Notes: generated by a model not told the origin, from the sequence alone. Shown: positions 1 to 33,800, counted from the stretch's first letter. The stretch: DNA of 64,000 nt from Pardosa pseudoannulata (GCA_032207245.1 CM063503.1:103689387-103753386), one strand, 5' to 3'. Program-made: numbers and translations.

Positions 1-1543
1 TCCATGCTTAAAAATAAATACAGTGGTGCCAAGCATGTGCCAAGTCGATAGTATTTCAATAAATCTGCTGCTAGATATTTATTCAAAAGCACTTATGCCT
101 GCAGTATCCACAAATACTAGCACAAATCAATGTCGTACAAATGTTCAAAAATATTTTGAATATCGCTGAGTATCGGACATCAAATTTTAGACATCTGCCG
201 ATATTGACTGATATAATGTAAAATTAAAATTTGAAATTGTTTAAAAGAAAACATTTAAAATAGTTTTTGTATTGCTTATAAGATAAATATTATTCTAAAA
301 AAATGAAATTTAATAAACTTGTCAGTTTTTACGAAACTTATTTTTTTAATGTTTTTTATATTAAGAAACATCGCTAAATATAAAAAAATGAATATCGGGG
401 ATATCAGGGAAATATTGATAAACATTGCTAAATATGTAAAATATAATATTCGAGGATATCAGGAAAATACTAACAAACATTGCTAAATATAAAAGAAATA
501 ATATTCACGGATATCATTTAAGGGGATCCGTTTGATGCAGGACGATATTAGAATTTTGATATCGGCCGATATATTTTTGCTACCTGGGTAATATTGGACA
601 GTACTTCAAATAACTGGTATTGAAATTGCATACAAATTAAAAATTACAACCATTAAAATAACCTAAATATAAATAAACACAGTAATAAAGTAATAAATAC
701 TCATTAATGAAAACTTTACTAGACAGAATTAAAAAGTTAACATAAAATCAAGTTCATTTTAGCATTTATTAATATGATTCACTGCATAATTTAGCAAAAC
801 TCTACTAAAATATAACTTTTGAAGGGAGCACAGTACCTCTCGATCTTCAAAGTTTTTATTATAACAAACTATCTCCGAATTAGTTGAAATCAAAACTTTT
901 GCTCTACTTAGAATAATTTTTCCTGCTTTATTAGAACGGGTATAATTTTATAAAAACTATTTGGGTTTGTTAATAATTAATAATAAAAAACTCAAAATAT
1001 ATTCACTAAGTAATAAAAAGTAAAATTTCCTTACTGGTAAAATAACTTCCGAAATATGTATTATTTTTATATTAAATAATACTTAATTACCATTTTTACT
1101 CTCTGAACCTCAATTATATTAATATGAGTGACATATTTTATTCTACAGCATGGTAAAAATCGAATTTTTGAAAAAAAATCCCCTTCTTAACAATTATTAT
1201 TATTTTTCAATTAAAAAAATGCCAGGTTTTTTTAAACCTTTAGGTTTGTGAAATAAAAGAGATATTATCCAAAAGTTATCTTGCGATTACGTAAATTTCA
1301 TATGGGTCATTTAGTATACATTTTTTTTTACATAATTTTGAAAAATATACTACTAGAAGTGACAAAACTAAATATTTTTTAAATTTAAAAAAGAACCTGT
1401 AAAAAATTCATTCTAAATAGGAGCAAAATATTTTATTTTCTGATGAATCGAAAAAATACCTTTATAATGAAGATTTTTAGTCTCGAAAGATATGATGTCT
1501 TCTTGATCTAATTTGTACATTCTAATATATATTATTATTTTAG
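1..1543. other. Upstream ACSL intron sequence with repeats
   Basis: Intronic or upstream sequence of the ACSL gene; no exon recognised. From about 365 to 525 there are three imperfect copies of a roughly 55-base unit (core: aacattgctaaatat followed by ggatatcagg). From about 1000 to 1500 the sequence resembles, in reverse orientation, the repeats at about 38130-38880 and 46110-46930. Confidence 0.5.
366..525. repeat. Short tandem repeat, ~55-base unit x3
   Basis: Three consecutive units share a CTAAATAT word and a GGATATCA word. The flanks (around 165-215 and 545-575) carry further gatatcgg/ccgatat words, so the array may be the interior of a small palindromic transposon. Confidence 0.6.
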
Positions 1544-20387
<18,844 letters not shown>

Positions 20388-20504
20388 CGTGTTTAAGTAG
20401 AGAAAAACAAAATTTAAGAGAAGTTATGAAGTGCTGTCTGAAAGTTATGAAGCATTTAACCACATTTAAGAGTTTCTCAAGCTTATTGCTCATTTCCAGA
20501 CATT

Positions 20505-20588
20505 AATAAATATACTCCCATGTGATGTAATAATTTTTTATGTCACAAGGACACAATTAAGTTTTGTAAGTGATATTTTACAAATAAA
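20505..20588 (+). terminator. Candidate poly(A) signals of the ACSL gene
   Basis: AATAAA occurs at 20505-20510 and again at 20583-20588, about 120 and 195 bases after the stop codon. Either would give a short 3' UTR. In DNA this AT-rich the hexamer is common by chance, so use is an inference. Confidence 0.4.
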
Positions 20589-22149
20589 TATTATTCATTT
20601 CTATTGAAATTTCATTTGTTCATAAAGAAAATGAGTTCATATTAAGTTGTACTAGTTAAGTTGTACTAGCACAATTTTTTTTTTCAATAACTAAGATTAT
20701 ATGAATTATAGAGAATCAAATGCCCAAACGTAAACATTATTTAACTCCCCATCCTAAACACCTTTTACTGTAAACACTAAAGAGAATCCTGATTTTTATG
20801 ATGCTAACTGCTGCTGCTATGAACTCTCTTCTTTTCCTTAGTTACCTTAGATCCTCTCAAAATTTTCTATAATGTTCAAACTGTAGATTCGAATAGTAAT
20901 TATTGATACAGGCTACCAGATTTTGTATACATCTATAATGAGTTCTTAGCTTAATAATTCTGACCTTACATATTAGCTTTAACTTTGTATCTTAAATCTA
21001 TTAAACATATGAAAATCTTTTATTAAATTATGACAGTGAGATTATTTCATATCCTGCTCGCTAAACATTTTCTATTAAGATACAAACAACTACATAAAAA
21101 TTGTTAATTAATTAGCAGTCAAGTAAAAATTTCAATCCTACCTAGATAACAAACTCATGAAGAACCTTCAACTCATCTGATTCCTCCCCTTTCCAAAGAC
21201 AATTAGCTATCTTTTCTTTGTAGTTTAAGATCTAGAACTAGTTATTGTTGTTCCCTCATCATGTCTGATATTCGCCGCTGCATCACCAACAAGGTAAAAA
21301 AGAAAATTATTAAAAAGTATATTTTTAAGTCGTTTTTATTTAAAAAGTGATAAAAAATGTATGAAAAAGTGAAAAATTTGAGTTTTTAGTTATACCACTA
21401 GATGGCGATACTAGTTTAAAATCTGCAACTAGTATTCCAATTAAGCTAAACAGCTCTTTGCATTTACTAAACTGATTTTTTTCCGAAATATAATTTCTCA
21501 TTGACTACTGTATTTTCACCGGAATTCAATCTGTGTGAAAATATTTCAGATGTTGCTAGTGGGGAAGGTAATCATAAAAATTGATTTCAAAATGCCAACT
21601 AATACACAGGAAGTCAAAGCGATTTAAAAATAAATAAATAAATTAAGTCAAGTCACAATCGCTAAATTTTCCACTGTCCAGTTTCTGTTGTGTTATGTCA
21701 TCTTTTATTAAAAGTTCTAATATAATTTATGCAATAATAAATAATTTAAAATTTTGTATCTTGGACAAACATGCAAGACTGTTAACTAGTTTATTTTATT
21801 AAATTCAGAACTTTTTAAAAAATTTATTTGTTATTTATTGTATGAATGTACCTCTTTTGGAATTTTCCTACTCGTATCTACAGCTAATTTGTTTCAAGAA
21901 AAGAAATAGCAGAGACCAGGGTCATAGCTAGATCTTGGCAAAGGTGGCATTTGCCGCGGGCGGTTCAATCTTAGGGGAGCCGTGCTGTATGTATAATGCT
22001 TACAAAAAAGACTCAAACGAAATCCGTAAGCAGATGATTCGCTCCCGAATAGTAATAAGGCAAAGTTGAAATATAATTTTTCACACTTCCTGTTATAGTG
22101 TAAAGTTAAAATAAATTAGAGCTCTCAAAATAATGATTTTAAAGTAGAA
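20589..22149. other. Intergenic sequence between convergent genes
   Basis: Between the 3' ends of the ACSL and RhoGAP genes. There is no coding sequence. A CTCF-like 12-mer lies at 21395, and a GC-richer stretch at about 21915-21985 (ggtggcatttgccgcgggcg) looks like a transposon end that I cannot name. Confidence 0.5.
21395..21406 (+). promoter_or_regulatory. CTCF-like 12-mer between convergent genes
   Basis: CCACTAGATGGC is an exact match to the core CTCF consensus CCASYAGRKGGC, followed by GATA. It sits in the tail-to-tail intergenic region, about 0.8 kb past the ACSL poly(A) candidates. Arthropod CTCF recognises a similar core, but occupancy is unknown. Confidence 0.35.
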
Positions 22150-22880
22150 CACAGGAAAAAAGGATTTTCCGAACACAGTCAAACTTTGATATATTTAACC
22201 TTCAAGTCTGGGTTTGATCCTACTCCTACCCTTTTTCTTCCCCATACCCTTACTATATTACTCCGTGAAGGACTCTTAAACTTTCTTCAACTTTATCTGT
22301 TTTTTAAGAGTAAAACAAAGGAAAATAGGACTTTGAATTTTTTTTTACCTGACTTCGATTTTTCAAAAACGTCAGTATTTAAAAATATTTACTCTACTAA
22401 ATTGTAACTTGAAACTGTCTTGGAAATTTTTTCATTTAAAAGAGTAGAACAGAGGACTTTCAATTTTTTCCAACTCCGATGTAACAAAAACGTTAGAATT
22501 CATACTATTTACTCTATTAAATTGAAACTTGAATCTGTCTCGGATAATTTTTTTTTTTTATTGTAACAGTAGAAGAAAGTAATACGATATTTTAAATTTT
22601 TTTTCCGACTTCGAACACCTACGAACTTTGATGTATTCAAACCTCCAAGTTTCAGCTACAACATGCACTTCATTTTTTAAAGAGTAAAACAGAAAAAAAA
22701 AATTAAAATTTTTTACTGACTTAGATTTTTTTAAAAACGTAAAAATTTTAAAATATTTACTTTACCATATTGCAATATAAAACTGTTACGCGCATTTTTT
22801 TTAATTATAAATGTAGGACAGAGGAAAAGAAGACATTGAATTTTATTCTAACTTCGATTTTTCGAACTACCCCCAACCTA
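22150..22880. repeat. Degenerate tandem array, ~110-130-base units
   Basis: Several consecutive units each contain a gagtaaaacaga-like word, a T-run, gacttcgat, a caaaaacgt word, tatttactcta and attgaaacttgaa. Unit boundaries drift through T-runs of different length. I count about five or six diverged units. Confidence 0.7.
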
Positions 22881-23937
22881 AACCCTCCCTACCCTTTCTT
22901 ATCCATATCCCCAATATTACCCCTTTCCGTCAACCATTCATAACAAATTTTGTTAATTTGAAAACACGTAAAGTCATTGCCATTTTACAAGTGTAAAATT
23001 TCAAATTTCATTATGAGACTTAAAAAAAAAAGTTCGTTCGAGGTTTTTAGAAGGATTTCGTCAGATAGAATTAGAGAACATATACATACACAAATTTAGT
23101 AACTGCATTGAGAAACTTCGATGCCTGTTTATAACGACAGCTCAATGTGAACGTTCTCCTAGCACGCTGAAATTGATAAAATCATACTTACACTTCTCGT
23201 ATAGCGAATATAACCATATTGTTTATAGAAAAATATACCACAAACAGTTTGAACTACGACGAAATCATCAACGATAGAAGTAGGAAAATGTTATAAATAC
23301 CTTTTCTCTTTATGTAATACATACGGATAAAGTAGGTCATATTTTACTCTGCAAGTTGAATTCATTCTGAATACATGCTTTAGAGATAAAACATATATAT
23401 TTTTCCATTATATTTGGTAGTAGGGAGCAAGTCAATTTTTTGCCACGTTCGATAAATAATCTAGTTCCGGACTTGGCAGAGACTCAAGAATATTCACCAA
23501 TCTTAGAGAAAAAGTACAATTTGTAAATTTTTTTTAACTCCATTGGCCAACACATAATTTCAGTATTTTCCCTCCACATCACAAATGTGACCTTATAGAG
23601 AAGGACCCATGAGAGGTGAGCTTGACCGGGGATGATGAGGGATCAGGAGAAAGTACTACAAAGGGTTAAATATAAATTATAGTGTTAAAGAAGAATTCCT
23701 AGTTTGCATACTTCTAGGTTTCTTAATCTTTGCATTATCCTCTCTCTAACTGTTTCATGTCTGCATAGACCATTCCATTGAGTCACAACCAAAGGCACAA
23801 GACAACAAGGAGAATAAATAGCAAAAGATTAAGCCAGGCATTTGAATAGTTTTATTTGTTGTGCCACTGTGTTACCAATGTATTCAGGTAATTATCTTGT
23901 ATTCAACAAATATATATATATATTGCACAATAATTTA

Positions 23938-24218
23938 TGTCAAGGCAGAGAACGCCATCCGAACCTCCCAACACATGCGCAGTCTCGTCCTAAAGGACTT
24001 TTGAAAAATCACTCATAGACGACAGAGCGAGAGCGAGAGAGTTGCTGCTGCTGTGAGGACGTATGCTGCGAGGTCCCGACTCTCAATTCGTCTTATGCTG
24101 TTAACTTTTGATTAGTATCTGTAAATATTTGTAAATACTAGGTGTCTCTCATTAAATCATTTTAAAAAGGGACCGCTTGACTCAGTTCCTGAAGCTCGTT
24201 GAGCGTGCTGACTCAACA
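23938..24218. mobile_element. Possible solo LTR
   Basis: A GC-richer block of 281 bases begins TGTCAAGG and ends CTCAACA, the usual TG...CA form of gypsy LTRs. It contains agagcgagagcgagag and gtaaatatttgtaaatac, which resembles the gtaaatatgtgtaaatat of the LTR at the end of this window. No target-site duplication is evident, so the boundaries and nature are uncertain. Confidence 0.45.
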
Positions 24219-27200
24219 TAGATTTCTCAGTGAATTATTTTATTTTACCTTATAAGTGGTTTCTTACATATAAGGAGAAGGAAAGGGGCTCACCTTCCCT
24301 CTAATTGATAATCAAGATATTTAGGCAGAAAATTTCTTCAAACCCCTAATAAATTTTCAAATGATACATTCTTTGTATCTGCTAAGCAGATACACTGACA
24401 ATATGACATAGAATCCTTCAGTATTACATGATACTTTTACTTCAATAATTCTTGTAAATAAGATTTAATCCCCTTTATGTAAGTCACTTATAATTACCTA
24501 ATCACATGAAAAGCCAGGATTGTAGACTATCACATTTAGCATTGTCTTAGACAGACTACAGAGGATGGACTGGGGAAGGGGGTGTATATACTTAGGTAGG
24601 TGTTCACACTTTAACAAGTCTTGAGAAAAACATCTGCATGTCATCTAATCAATTTGGGTATGTCCCAACCCATTAGTCAGTAAAATTATTTCTCATGTTT
24701 AAAAGTATATTTCCCTATTAATTTCACTTTTTATAACACATATTTAAAAAAAAATTATTGTAGGAGGTAGTTGGAGGGGTTATAAGTAAATTGAAAAATT
24801 ATATTTTTAAAGATTGTTTCCTCTTAATGCTATATTAAACTATTTTTGGAAATGAGATTACTTAAGATATGAAATTCATCCAGTTTATTAGATAAAATTA
24901 ATTTTATGTATTTTTAGAGAGTATGCTATCAATATCTTCTGGATGTTATTAAAAGGTAAAACACTTTTTGATTCTAAAAATTAATGAATTTGGTGATAAA
25001 TATACTTTAAATGCAGTAGAAAGGGTTAATGTATTTAAAAAGTTCTCTGTACCATGAAAATTTAAATAAAAGTTTCTGACTATTCAAAACCTCTGCTTAT
25101 CTAAAACCTTTCAAGAAACTTGCTAATAAATACTGAAAAATGCTTTAATGCTAAATAATCCAGGAAAGCTTGAAATTAATACTTTACTGCTATAGATACT
25201 AAGACACAATTTTAGAGATTCATTTGAAAGAGAAGATATAGTGTGGAATACCCAGTGTCTAATATCCCACACTTGCAGTTTAAAACAAATTTATTGAGAT
25301 TTCCTATTATGAATAGATTGAGATTCCAGTCTTTCTCCATAATCTCCTATTAAATTATAGATTTAAAAAAAGATGTTTAAGTAAGACCATATTTAAAATC
25401 ATGACAGAGAGAAAAATGGAATACTGATTGTGATGAATTAGTTGGTTCAGCTTTAATGCGATATTTAATACTGATATAAATCTTTTATTAAAGCAAAATA
25501 CTTTGTATAAAGTTAAAATATACAGACTTCAATAAATGACACTATAGTAAATAGATTTCTAAAACTTTAATATATCATAATGTATAGTAGGATTCATATG
25601 TACAACAACAATTTCCAGAGGCACCTATTTACACCTGTGTGTTACCTTAACGAATGATTCAATTACACACACAAGATCAGTTACAATCGAGAAACAACCA
25701 TACAAAAAGAAAATCTATTTAAATAATGAAATGGAGGCTATAACATATGACAGCAAAATTTCACATGAAGGAAAAATAAAAGACATGCTCTTTCTTTCTG
25801 TACCTTAAAACACTAATCCATTTAAAATTATAAACTATTACTGCAACTGAAACATGGACACTTAATATAAGTGAGGTTTCTGAATAAAACTGAGTATTAA
25901 TAAAAGTAATTTATATGAAAGATATGATGCTTTTATAAAGTAGTCTGACAACAACAGTTTAAGATTACAATCTTATGAGTACACACTTAATATAAGTGAG
26001 ATTTGAAATAAAATTTACAAACTTAAATTGGAAAAAAAAATGCTGATTTGATGATTTATAGAAGATACAATACACATTTTGGATATAAAACAACAAAAAC
26101 AATTTAGAGTACTCAACAATTTTGTTTAAAAATATAACAAATATTTTTTTGAGCAATACAGATAATTAATTCATTATTACCCAGTAAAATGTTTCTTTAT
26201 TATTTAAAGCTTAAATAGAAACTAAAAAATTATTGATTTTCTCTAATCACACTTTTGTTTATAATAATTATAATACTGATAAAATTCAAAATGTAATATT
26301 GAATGAAATAAAATGAACATATTTTAATGAATTAGTGTTATCAGATGAACTTAATATATGAAAAAATTACATAAGTACATATAAAAATATTCAAATTTAT
26401 ATTTATTTCCAAGGAGGTTTTATGTATTTATAGAACTAAGTATTTTGAATTGCTACTTGATTTTTCAAAAGAACAATTTTATGTATTTCAAATTGTTTTA
26501 AATATGGTTTACTATTTACATTATATGAATTGGAGAAAATGGAATCATTATGTTTTTTTTTAAACTTGACATATTTTAAAGACAAAGTATTTTTTAAAAT
26601 GAAAATAAATGAATTTCAAATTTTAACATAACAAGTAAATTTTTTTTGTAATATAACCTGAAACATTAAAAATCAATTTTATGTATTATTTGGACCTATT
26701 TTACATTTATAAAAAACCCCACACATCCAGTAATAAAATTTATTCATATTTGTTTTAGCTGATTTTATATGAAATACATTCTTCTGCATAGAAATTAACA
26801 TTATAACCAAAATAAATGCAGTTTTAGAGAAAAAGTTGAAAGTTTATAAAATCTAACGCATTTAAAACTGAAAGTAGTTGCATATCAGCATGAAAGTATC
26901 TAAGTAATGAGAGAAATTATTTCTCCAGTAAACTGGCTTCCAATGAGGAAATATATAGATATACACATATATTTAAGATTATTTTACATTTATTTAATTT
27001 TAAGGCAACAACAATATTCTAAAATTTTGTTGGCTCAAAACTTGTAGTCATTCAAATCCAAAATAAATTATTAGGAGAGAAGAGCAAAATATAAAATAAA
27101 ATCAAAAAGAGTAGTTTTTAAAAAGTTAATTTGTATATCATTATAAAATGTCAGGCATTGATAAATGGAAGAAAAAGGAAAATGTAAATATTTTATATTA

Positions 27201-27703
27201 TAGGAGGATAATTACTAAGTATAAAATACTATTTTTTATGTATCAAATTTAGTCAATCTTTCTTTACAGGTCATCAACTACAAATAATTTACTTAGTATT
27301 TATACAATCTTAAATGACATGTCATAGTAAAAAATGCAAATATACACTAAAATGCTTAAAATGGTACTTAAATGCTTTGATTAGAAATCACAACAATATT
27401 TATTTATTTAGCCTCATTTTTTGAGGAAATATATAAAAAGATGTTCTCAAAGAGCCAATATCAAGTTTGGATGTTTAGAAATTGTATCTCACCCCAAAAA
27501 AGGAATTATTTATACACATGCATGCATTTCAATATATAAATCATCTGTATTTATTTTTACTTGGTTCTCAGTGACTAGCATTTCAGAAATATATAAACAT
27601 AATGGTGCTTTTATTCCCACATAAATTGTCTGCTGGAGGGTCTGCTTTAGTCTAACAGACATTTTATGTACATAAATATCTTTGATGAATTATTGTTGGC
27701 ACT
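24219..27703. other. 3' flank and likely 3' UTR side of the RhoGAP gene
   Basis: Uniformly AT-rich with no coding signal. On the minus strand an AATAAA appears near 27399-27408, about 300 bases past the stop, among many others, so the poly(A) site cannot be placed. Confidence 0.45.
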
Positions 27704-27821
27704 TTATACTTTAGTTTCTGGTCCATCTGTACGAGCACGTGAGAATGAATTACGCAGTTTTATCAATAGAAGAGTACAAATATGTCCATAAGCTCTGTTA
27801 TACCATTCTGGAGATCTGCCT
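27704..27821 (-). CDS. DLC1: RhoGAP gene last exon
   Basis: Encodes [28 protein letters not shown] and a short tail before TAA at 27704-27706. MPEWYTKSFGHLC and KIRDSFS in DLC1 are the counterparts. Confidence 0.94.
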
Positions 27822-30800
27822 CTGTATAAGGGAAAATGTATAACTATCAGAAAACTGAAAACAAAGGTTCGATAAAGGAAACAATTTGCTGATATTAAAT
27901 ACAAAATACACATAAATTGAAAACCCATTTATTACACATTTTTAAAAATGTTATTTGTATTAAAGCCATAGCATTTTAAAATTAAAGTATTCAAAAATAT
28001 TTTATTTCATAACTAACAATTAAAGTGAATAAAATCAAAAGTAAATTCTTCAAACTGCACATAAAAAAACTGGGACCAGGCAAAAGTAAATTCTTAATTC
28101 TAACTATAAATCTGTTAATGTGTCTAACTTTATTATACCATAATCAATTTATTTTATATGATACAAGTTTAAACATTTCAAATCAAAAAGATTTAAAGTT
28201 GATATAAGAATTATAACATATAAAAACTATCAACCAAGTTTAAATTTTGTGAAAAAATTCATACCTAGTATCAACACGACTTAAATATGTAATGCGTGAC
28301 TTCCCAGATCCACAGGGTTCAATTAAATAACGTGAAGCCAATGCTAAAGCTCTAACTGCTCCAGTATTCACTTCAGCATCAGGATGGTTTACTGATGTCT
28401 CTATTAGAACACATGCACCCTTTGGTAAATCAGTACGCCAAGACCTTTAAAAATTCAAGAATAAATCTGATAAGTTAAAATATACATATAAATTATAGAA
28501 TTTGAATTTTATAATATTACAATCACAAGTACCTTATATTGATTTTTTTCTACCTAATTTAAAGCTTTCTCCAATTTTCTTACCTTAAAACACAAAAGTC
28601 ACAAGGTGGATGAGGAGGCAATGATGAACTCATATACTGAAACACTTCTGTATTGTTGTTTAATCTCGTGATTATTTTAGATTTTGAAAAAGATGTATCC
28701 CACAAATGCCTGAAAAGGAAGAGATGTTAAATAAAATTATACTTTCTAGTTTTTCTAAGTTACATCCATACAAAATTAAAATATATTGCATAGTTATATA
28801 ACAAATAGAATTATTTGATAGCAAAATATCTAAATGTTATAATTTAAGAAGTTCAGCTCCATTTAAGACAATACAATGTGAGCAAAAATTTAGCATAGAA
28901 GCAAAATAGGTAAAATTTTATTTTAAAATGAAATATTGTACAAAATAAATTATACTTATCATTAACATAAATAGAAAGCCATGGTAGTTATATATAAACA
29001 ATGATAAAGGTTATTTAAAAAAAAAACAGGAAATTTAAAGATACAAGATGTTACAAAAATATATTGAATGAAGACAAATAATGGAATTAATTTCTAACAC
29101 TTCAAAGTAAACTTTTATTTTGAGTAGAGAGATTAATAATTTATTTCTTTTTACATGCATAAATTAATTACCTTTCTCTGATAACTCTGTTTAGAAGTTC
29201 AAATGGCGGAGCTTCTACTTCAGTTGAGACCTTCCAAAGTCTTAAAGGATGTCTATCTGATAACTTTTTATAAGAAAGTTCTACATGATCATACTGACAA
29301 ACATTCACAAAACCTTTATATTTTTCTTTAGCCTCCTATAAAATAAATAAACTCATAATTGTACAACATTTATCAAAAATTAAATAATTCCTAAAACTAT
29401 TGTGATTAAAGTTTAATATACTATTTATTGGCTTATCATGAGCTTTTACTCAAAATCAGACAAAACATTTATTCTGAGTGAAACAAATAAAAATGACCAA
29501 ATATATCTATGTAGCTTCCTCACTAGACATCCATACCTGAATTAATCTATTTTAAAACCAAAATTTTCTTGATAACAAATCATTCATATATGTAGGTGGC
29601 TTAAATCTTTATCACAGTGTCTGTGTGTATGTATGAGGGAAGGGGGGAGACTGAAAACTGAACATACAAACACTAAAGAAGAAATTTCATATGAAAAATC
29701 AAATAATATTAATTTTAACATATTAGGCTCTATAGATTTAAAAAATTTTTTATTTATTTTATATTATTGAATAGGTAAGGTACTACTCTTTAGTACCAAT
29801 CTGCAACATTGCGAATTCAAATCCTGCTGAAAGCATGCAGGTTCATAGTCATTCAGAGCTGGCTTTAAGCAGGAAGACTCATTAGCCCTTATACAGCAAA
29901 GCAGCAGATTGTAGGGCTCTAAACCAAACCAAACCAAACATATCTGAAACTGTCAAATAAAAATTTCGGCAAATTATTGAAAATCACACAGAAATAGAAT
30001 TGATATTGACATTTTAAATTTAGTTTTAATTTGCTGTAAATATTCCAAAACAGCTGCAATTAGTTTTATATTATAAAAGTATAATTTACATCATACTTGA
30101 TCTAAATTATACTTTTATAATGTTCAGTAGCTGCTTATGTAAAATATCTAGTTTCACTTGTTTACAGCAGCTACATTTATGGTGCTAGCCTCAAAAATAA
30201 TTTTCGGATTAGACATTTCTGCTATTTATGTATTTTTTACGAAACAAATTTGATAAAAACTAAGGTTTTGATGTTTTTTAATAGATATGAAAGTTATTTC
30301 CCTGATTAACTGTGCAATTGCTATGGACAAGTAGAATTTATATTTATTTATATAGTGTAACCGCAATCTTTTTTCAAGGTAGCAGAAATAGAAAATTATG
30401 GATGCAAGACAACTATGGATGTAAAAATTCATTAAAATGTGTGAGTTTGAATAAATTGTTTACAAAGCTAATAGGAAATACTTAACATCTCTTTAAAAAG
30501 CTTATATTTATAATGATATTTAACACACATAAAAAATTGTAATTGATGTAATTAAGCAGAATTAAGTAAAAATATAACCTTCAGAAACAGTTGAATACAG
30601 CTGTCAATATAACCCTTAACACCTCCTTGACCATTATAAATAAATGAAGAAATTTCTTCCAAAGTAGCTGGTTGTGAATGTGTAGCTGATGAAATTCTGC
30701 TTTGTGAAACCATTTCTTCTGATACCTGTTAATTGAGCAATTTTCTTACATTATTCTTAAAATATACATTGAGTATTCTTTCAATGAACATTTAAATATA

Positions 30801-33800
30801 CCTACTACTGATACATGGCATGCAGCATAATTTTCATTAGTATATGATACAGTATTTTAAGATACAAAAAGAAATGTGAATGAACTAAATAGTTCTTAAA
30901 ATAGAAAGTACCACATTAAACTTCTAAAAGTATAAATTTCATAAAAACTTTAATCTGCATGATCTACTTTTCAAAAGACAATAATCATTATATCTAGAAA
31001 GGAATGTATTTCTAAACAGCTCAAACTACCTTCAGATGCCAGGTTAACTGTCCCAAATCAGCATTTAATGGTGAATCAACTTATTTACACATTCATTCCA
31101 AAAGAAAAAAACTGAATTGTTAAGAATTTATAGACTTCCCCAAAATACACACAAAAGAATCTGATCATTTGTATATTGCATTTGTTTATGTTACATTAAT
31201 TAATTCAAAGATAAGTTAAATGCATTATGATGAATAAATTAAAGTTATTTGACTTAATGTGTTCACATATTCATTGTAATATGAAATTAAAATTTGGTAT
31301 GAATTAAACCTATAATTTATACATCAAATTTACATAGAATTGAAAATTCCTATCAGAGGATAAACCTGAGATACTCTTACTGTAAATTAATCATTTGGAT
31401 TGTTTGTTATATATTAGAACTTTTTAGGGGTTGTTTTTTTCCCTACATGTTATGAACTACAAATGCTTATAAAGTCTCTTACTATTACCATAGCTTTGAA
31501 TATTGGTTACATAGGAATATACATACAAATGTATAAAAATCTCATAACACTTAACTATAACTCTTAAGCACTAATAATACATAATTTTATATAAACACAT
31601 GTTAATAAATGTTGAAAAATCACCCACTGAAAACAGAATATACAAATTTATGCAAACATATTTAAGACCACAGGCTATAACTTTAATTTATTTATTAAAA
31701 AGTAAGCTTTAATGAATAATATTACAACAAATATTTTACTGAGGAGTTTAATAAATATTTTTACTGCATTTAAAAAATTATATACTCATAAGTTTGTTTT
31801 TGTGGTATATTGGGATTCTGTACACATTATGGTCTAGTAATTAATTGGTTCTTAGGTACTGCCACAAATAAGAATTAAACACAGAACAAAATAAATTATT
31901 CAGAATAAATTATTAACTTTAAATCTGTACATAACACTTTATAAGAGATTTAGGGAAGGAAAAACATAACTATTATACTTAAACAACTAATAACCTATAG
32001 AAAAGTTAATTATAAAATAAATACTCACAGAAAATAATGTTTTGTAATTGGAAACCATACAAGATAAACATTCATAGGCAGCTCTGTTTTCATTCAGTTC
32101 TCGTAAGTCAGGAACACCAACTGTTTTTCTTCGCCTAGGACTTGAACTTGCACTTCTTGGGGTAGAAAGATGAAATAAAGAAGGAGCAAAGCACACAGCT
32201 AGATTAGTAGCTGTCATCTGAAAAAATGTTAACATAATTTATAATTTTTAAATTCAAAGATAAAATTAAATTTTATAAAATATTTAATGCAATAAAACCA
32301 ATTCACTTGTGTTGGATTTTGCTTATCTATACATTAGGCTGTAATTTTAATACTGTATGTAATTTGGAGGATCAGAAGTTAAATAATGTTTTTTAATTCT
32401 AAATGACACTTTTCCTTTTACGAGAAACTAACACATATATAAACTATTTAGAAATTTGGATTTATGAAATTTGCAACTTTTTTCAGAAAGCCATTTTATC
32501 CACTTAAAGTATATCCTGTTAAATATATTCCCGTAAAGTATAAGTATCTACTCAAAGTATAAGAATGCATTTCAGTCTACAGAAATCTTATTTTAAAGAC
32601 TATCTTAACTACCTCCTAGAGTAGTTAATAACTTGCATACTTTACACCTAACATTTTTTATCATACATAAAAGATGTTACAGTTACAGTTTAATGATTAT
32701 ATAGTAAAATCTATATACTTTAACTATTTTCATTTCTATTTATGGAAATGCAGTGAAAAATGAAGAAAATTTTAGAGTATATTTACATAATTACAATTTT
32801 ATTGTTTTTAAATTACAAGGGATGTTCAATAAGCAATAAGACTACATTTATATATATAATAGATTACTGTTAATTATCATTATTTATGATATCTTTATCA
32901 TTATTATCCCAATGCTTTGTCTACTAAATCTTATGTCAAAGGTCATTTTATGAGAGATGTTACACAACCACTTTTGTATTTTTTATAAATACTTTGTTGC
33001 TCTCAAAATGACAGTATTTTACTGGTTTCGTAAGCTAAGGAAATAACAAGAAATGTACAGTTTGAGATTAAGACTAAAATGGAGGTTGTAATATGAAATT
33101 TATGCTGTCCATCTCTAAAAGTCCAGTATCTAAAAGTAAAATATGGTCTTGTATGTAGACATTGAAATTCTTCCTGCATATTCAAGTTCTTGCACAATTT
33201 GCCTACATTTTTAAAAGTTTTATGTCAACATGAAAATTCTTGCCCTTGATATTGCTTCATCACAGAAAGCTTAGCATATTATTTTAAAAACATCTGATGT
33301 TGAATTTTACAAAGGAACACAAAATTTAATTGCAAAGTGCTGCTTTAAAGATGTTTTTTATTTCTGTGACTTGATGTCATGAAAAAAGCTTGTATCTATA
33401 AGTTTCTTTTGTTGATACAGACACCAATACTTAATTCGTGAAAATTAATGTGATAAGTAGTTTTTTAACAATAAGATGAATCTTATTACTTATTGAACAT
33501 TTTATGTATTTGTATTTTATAATAAATAGATTGCTTTTGGTAACTCTAAAAATTCTAACTAAAATTAAATTGAATACAACAATGAGGAAAATGTATTAGT
33601 TTGTAAATGCATAAGAGCACCATTGGTTATAAACTGCATTGGTTCTTTGAATTTAATGAAATACATTACATACAATAAACTTTTTAATCAGAAAATATAA
33701 TAAATTATTTTGAATACACACTATTTTACTAATCCAAATTACTCTATTTATTAACAATAAAAGAAAACTTATAAATAAAACATAAATTTACTTGATTAAC

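Noticed and set aside
27421..27624. 67-codon plus-strand frame
   Set aside because: AT-rich chance frame in the 3' flank of the RhoGAP gene; no motif.
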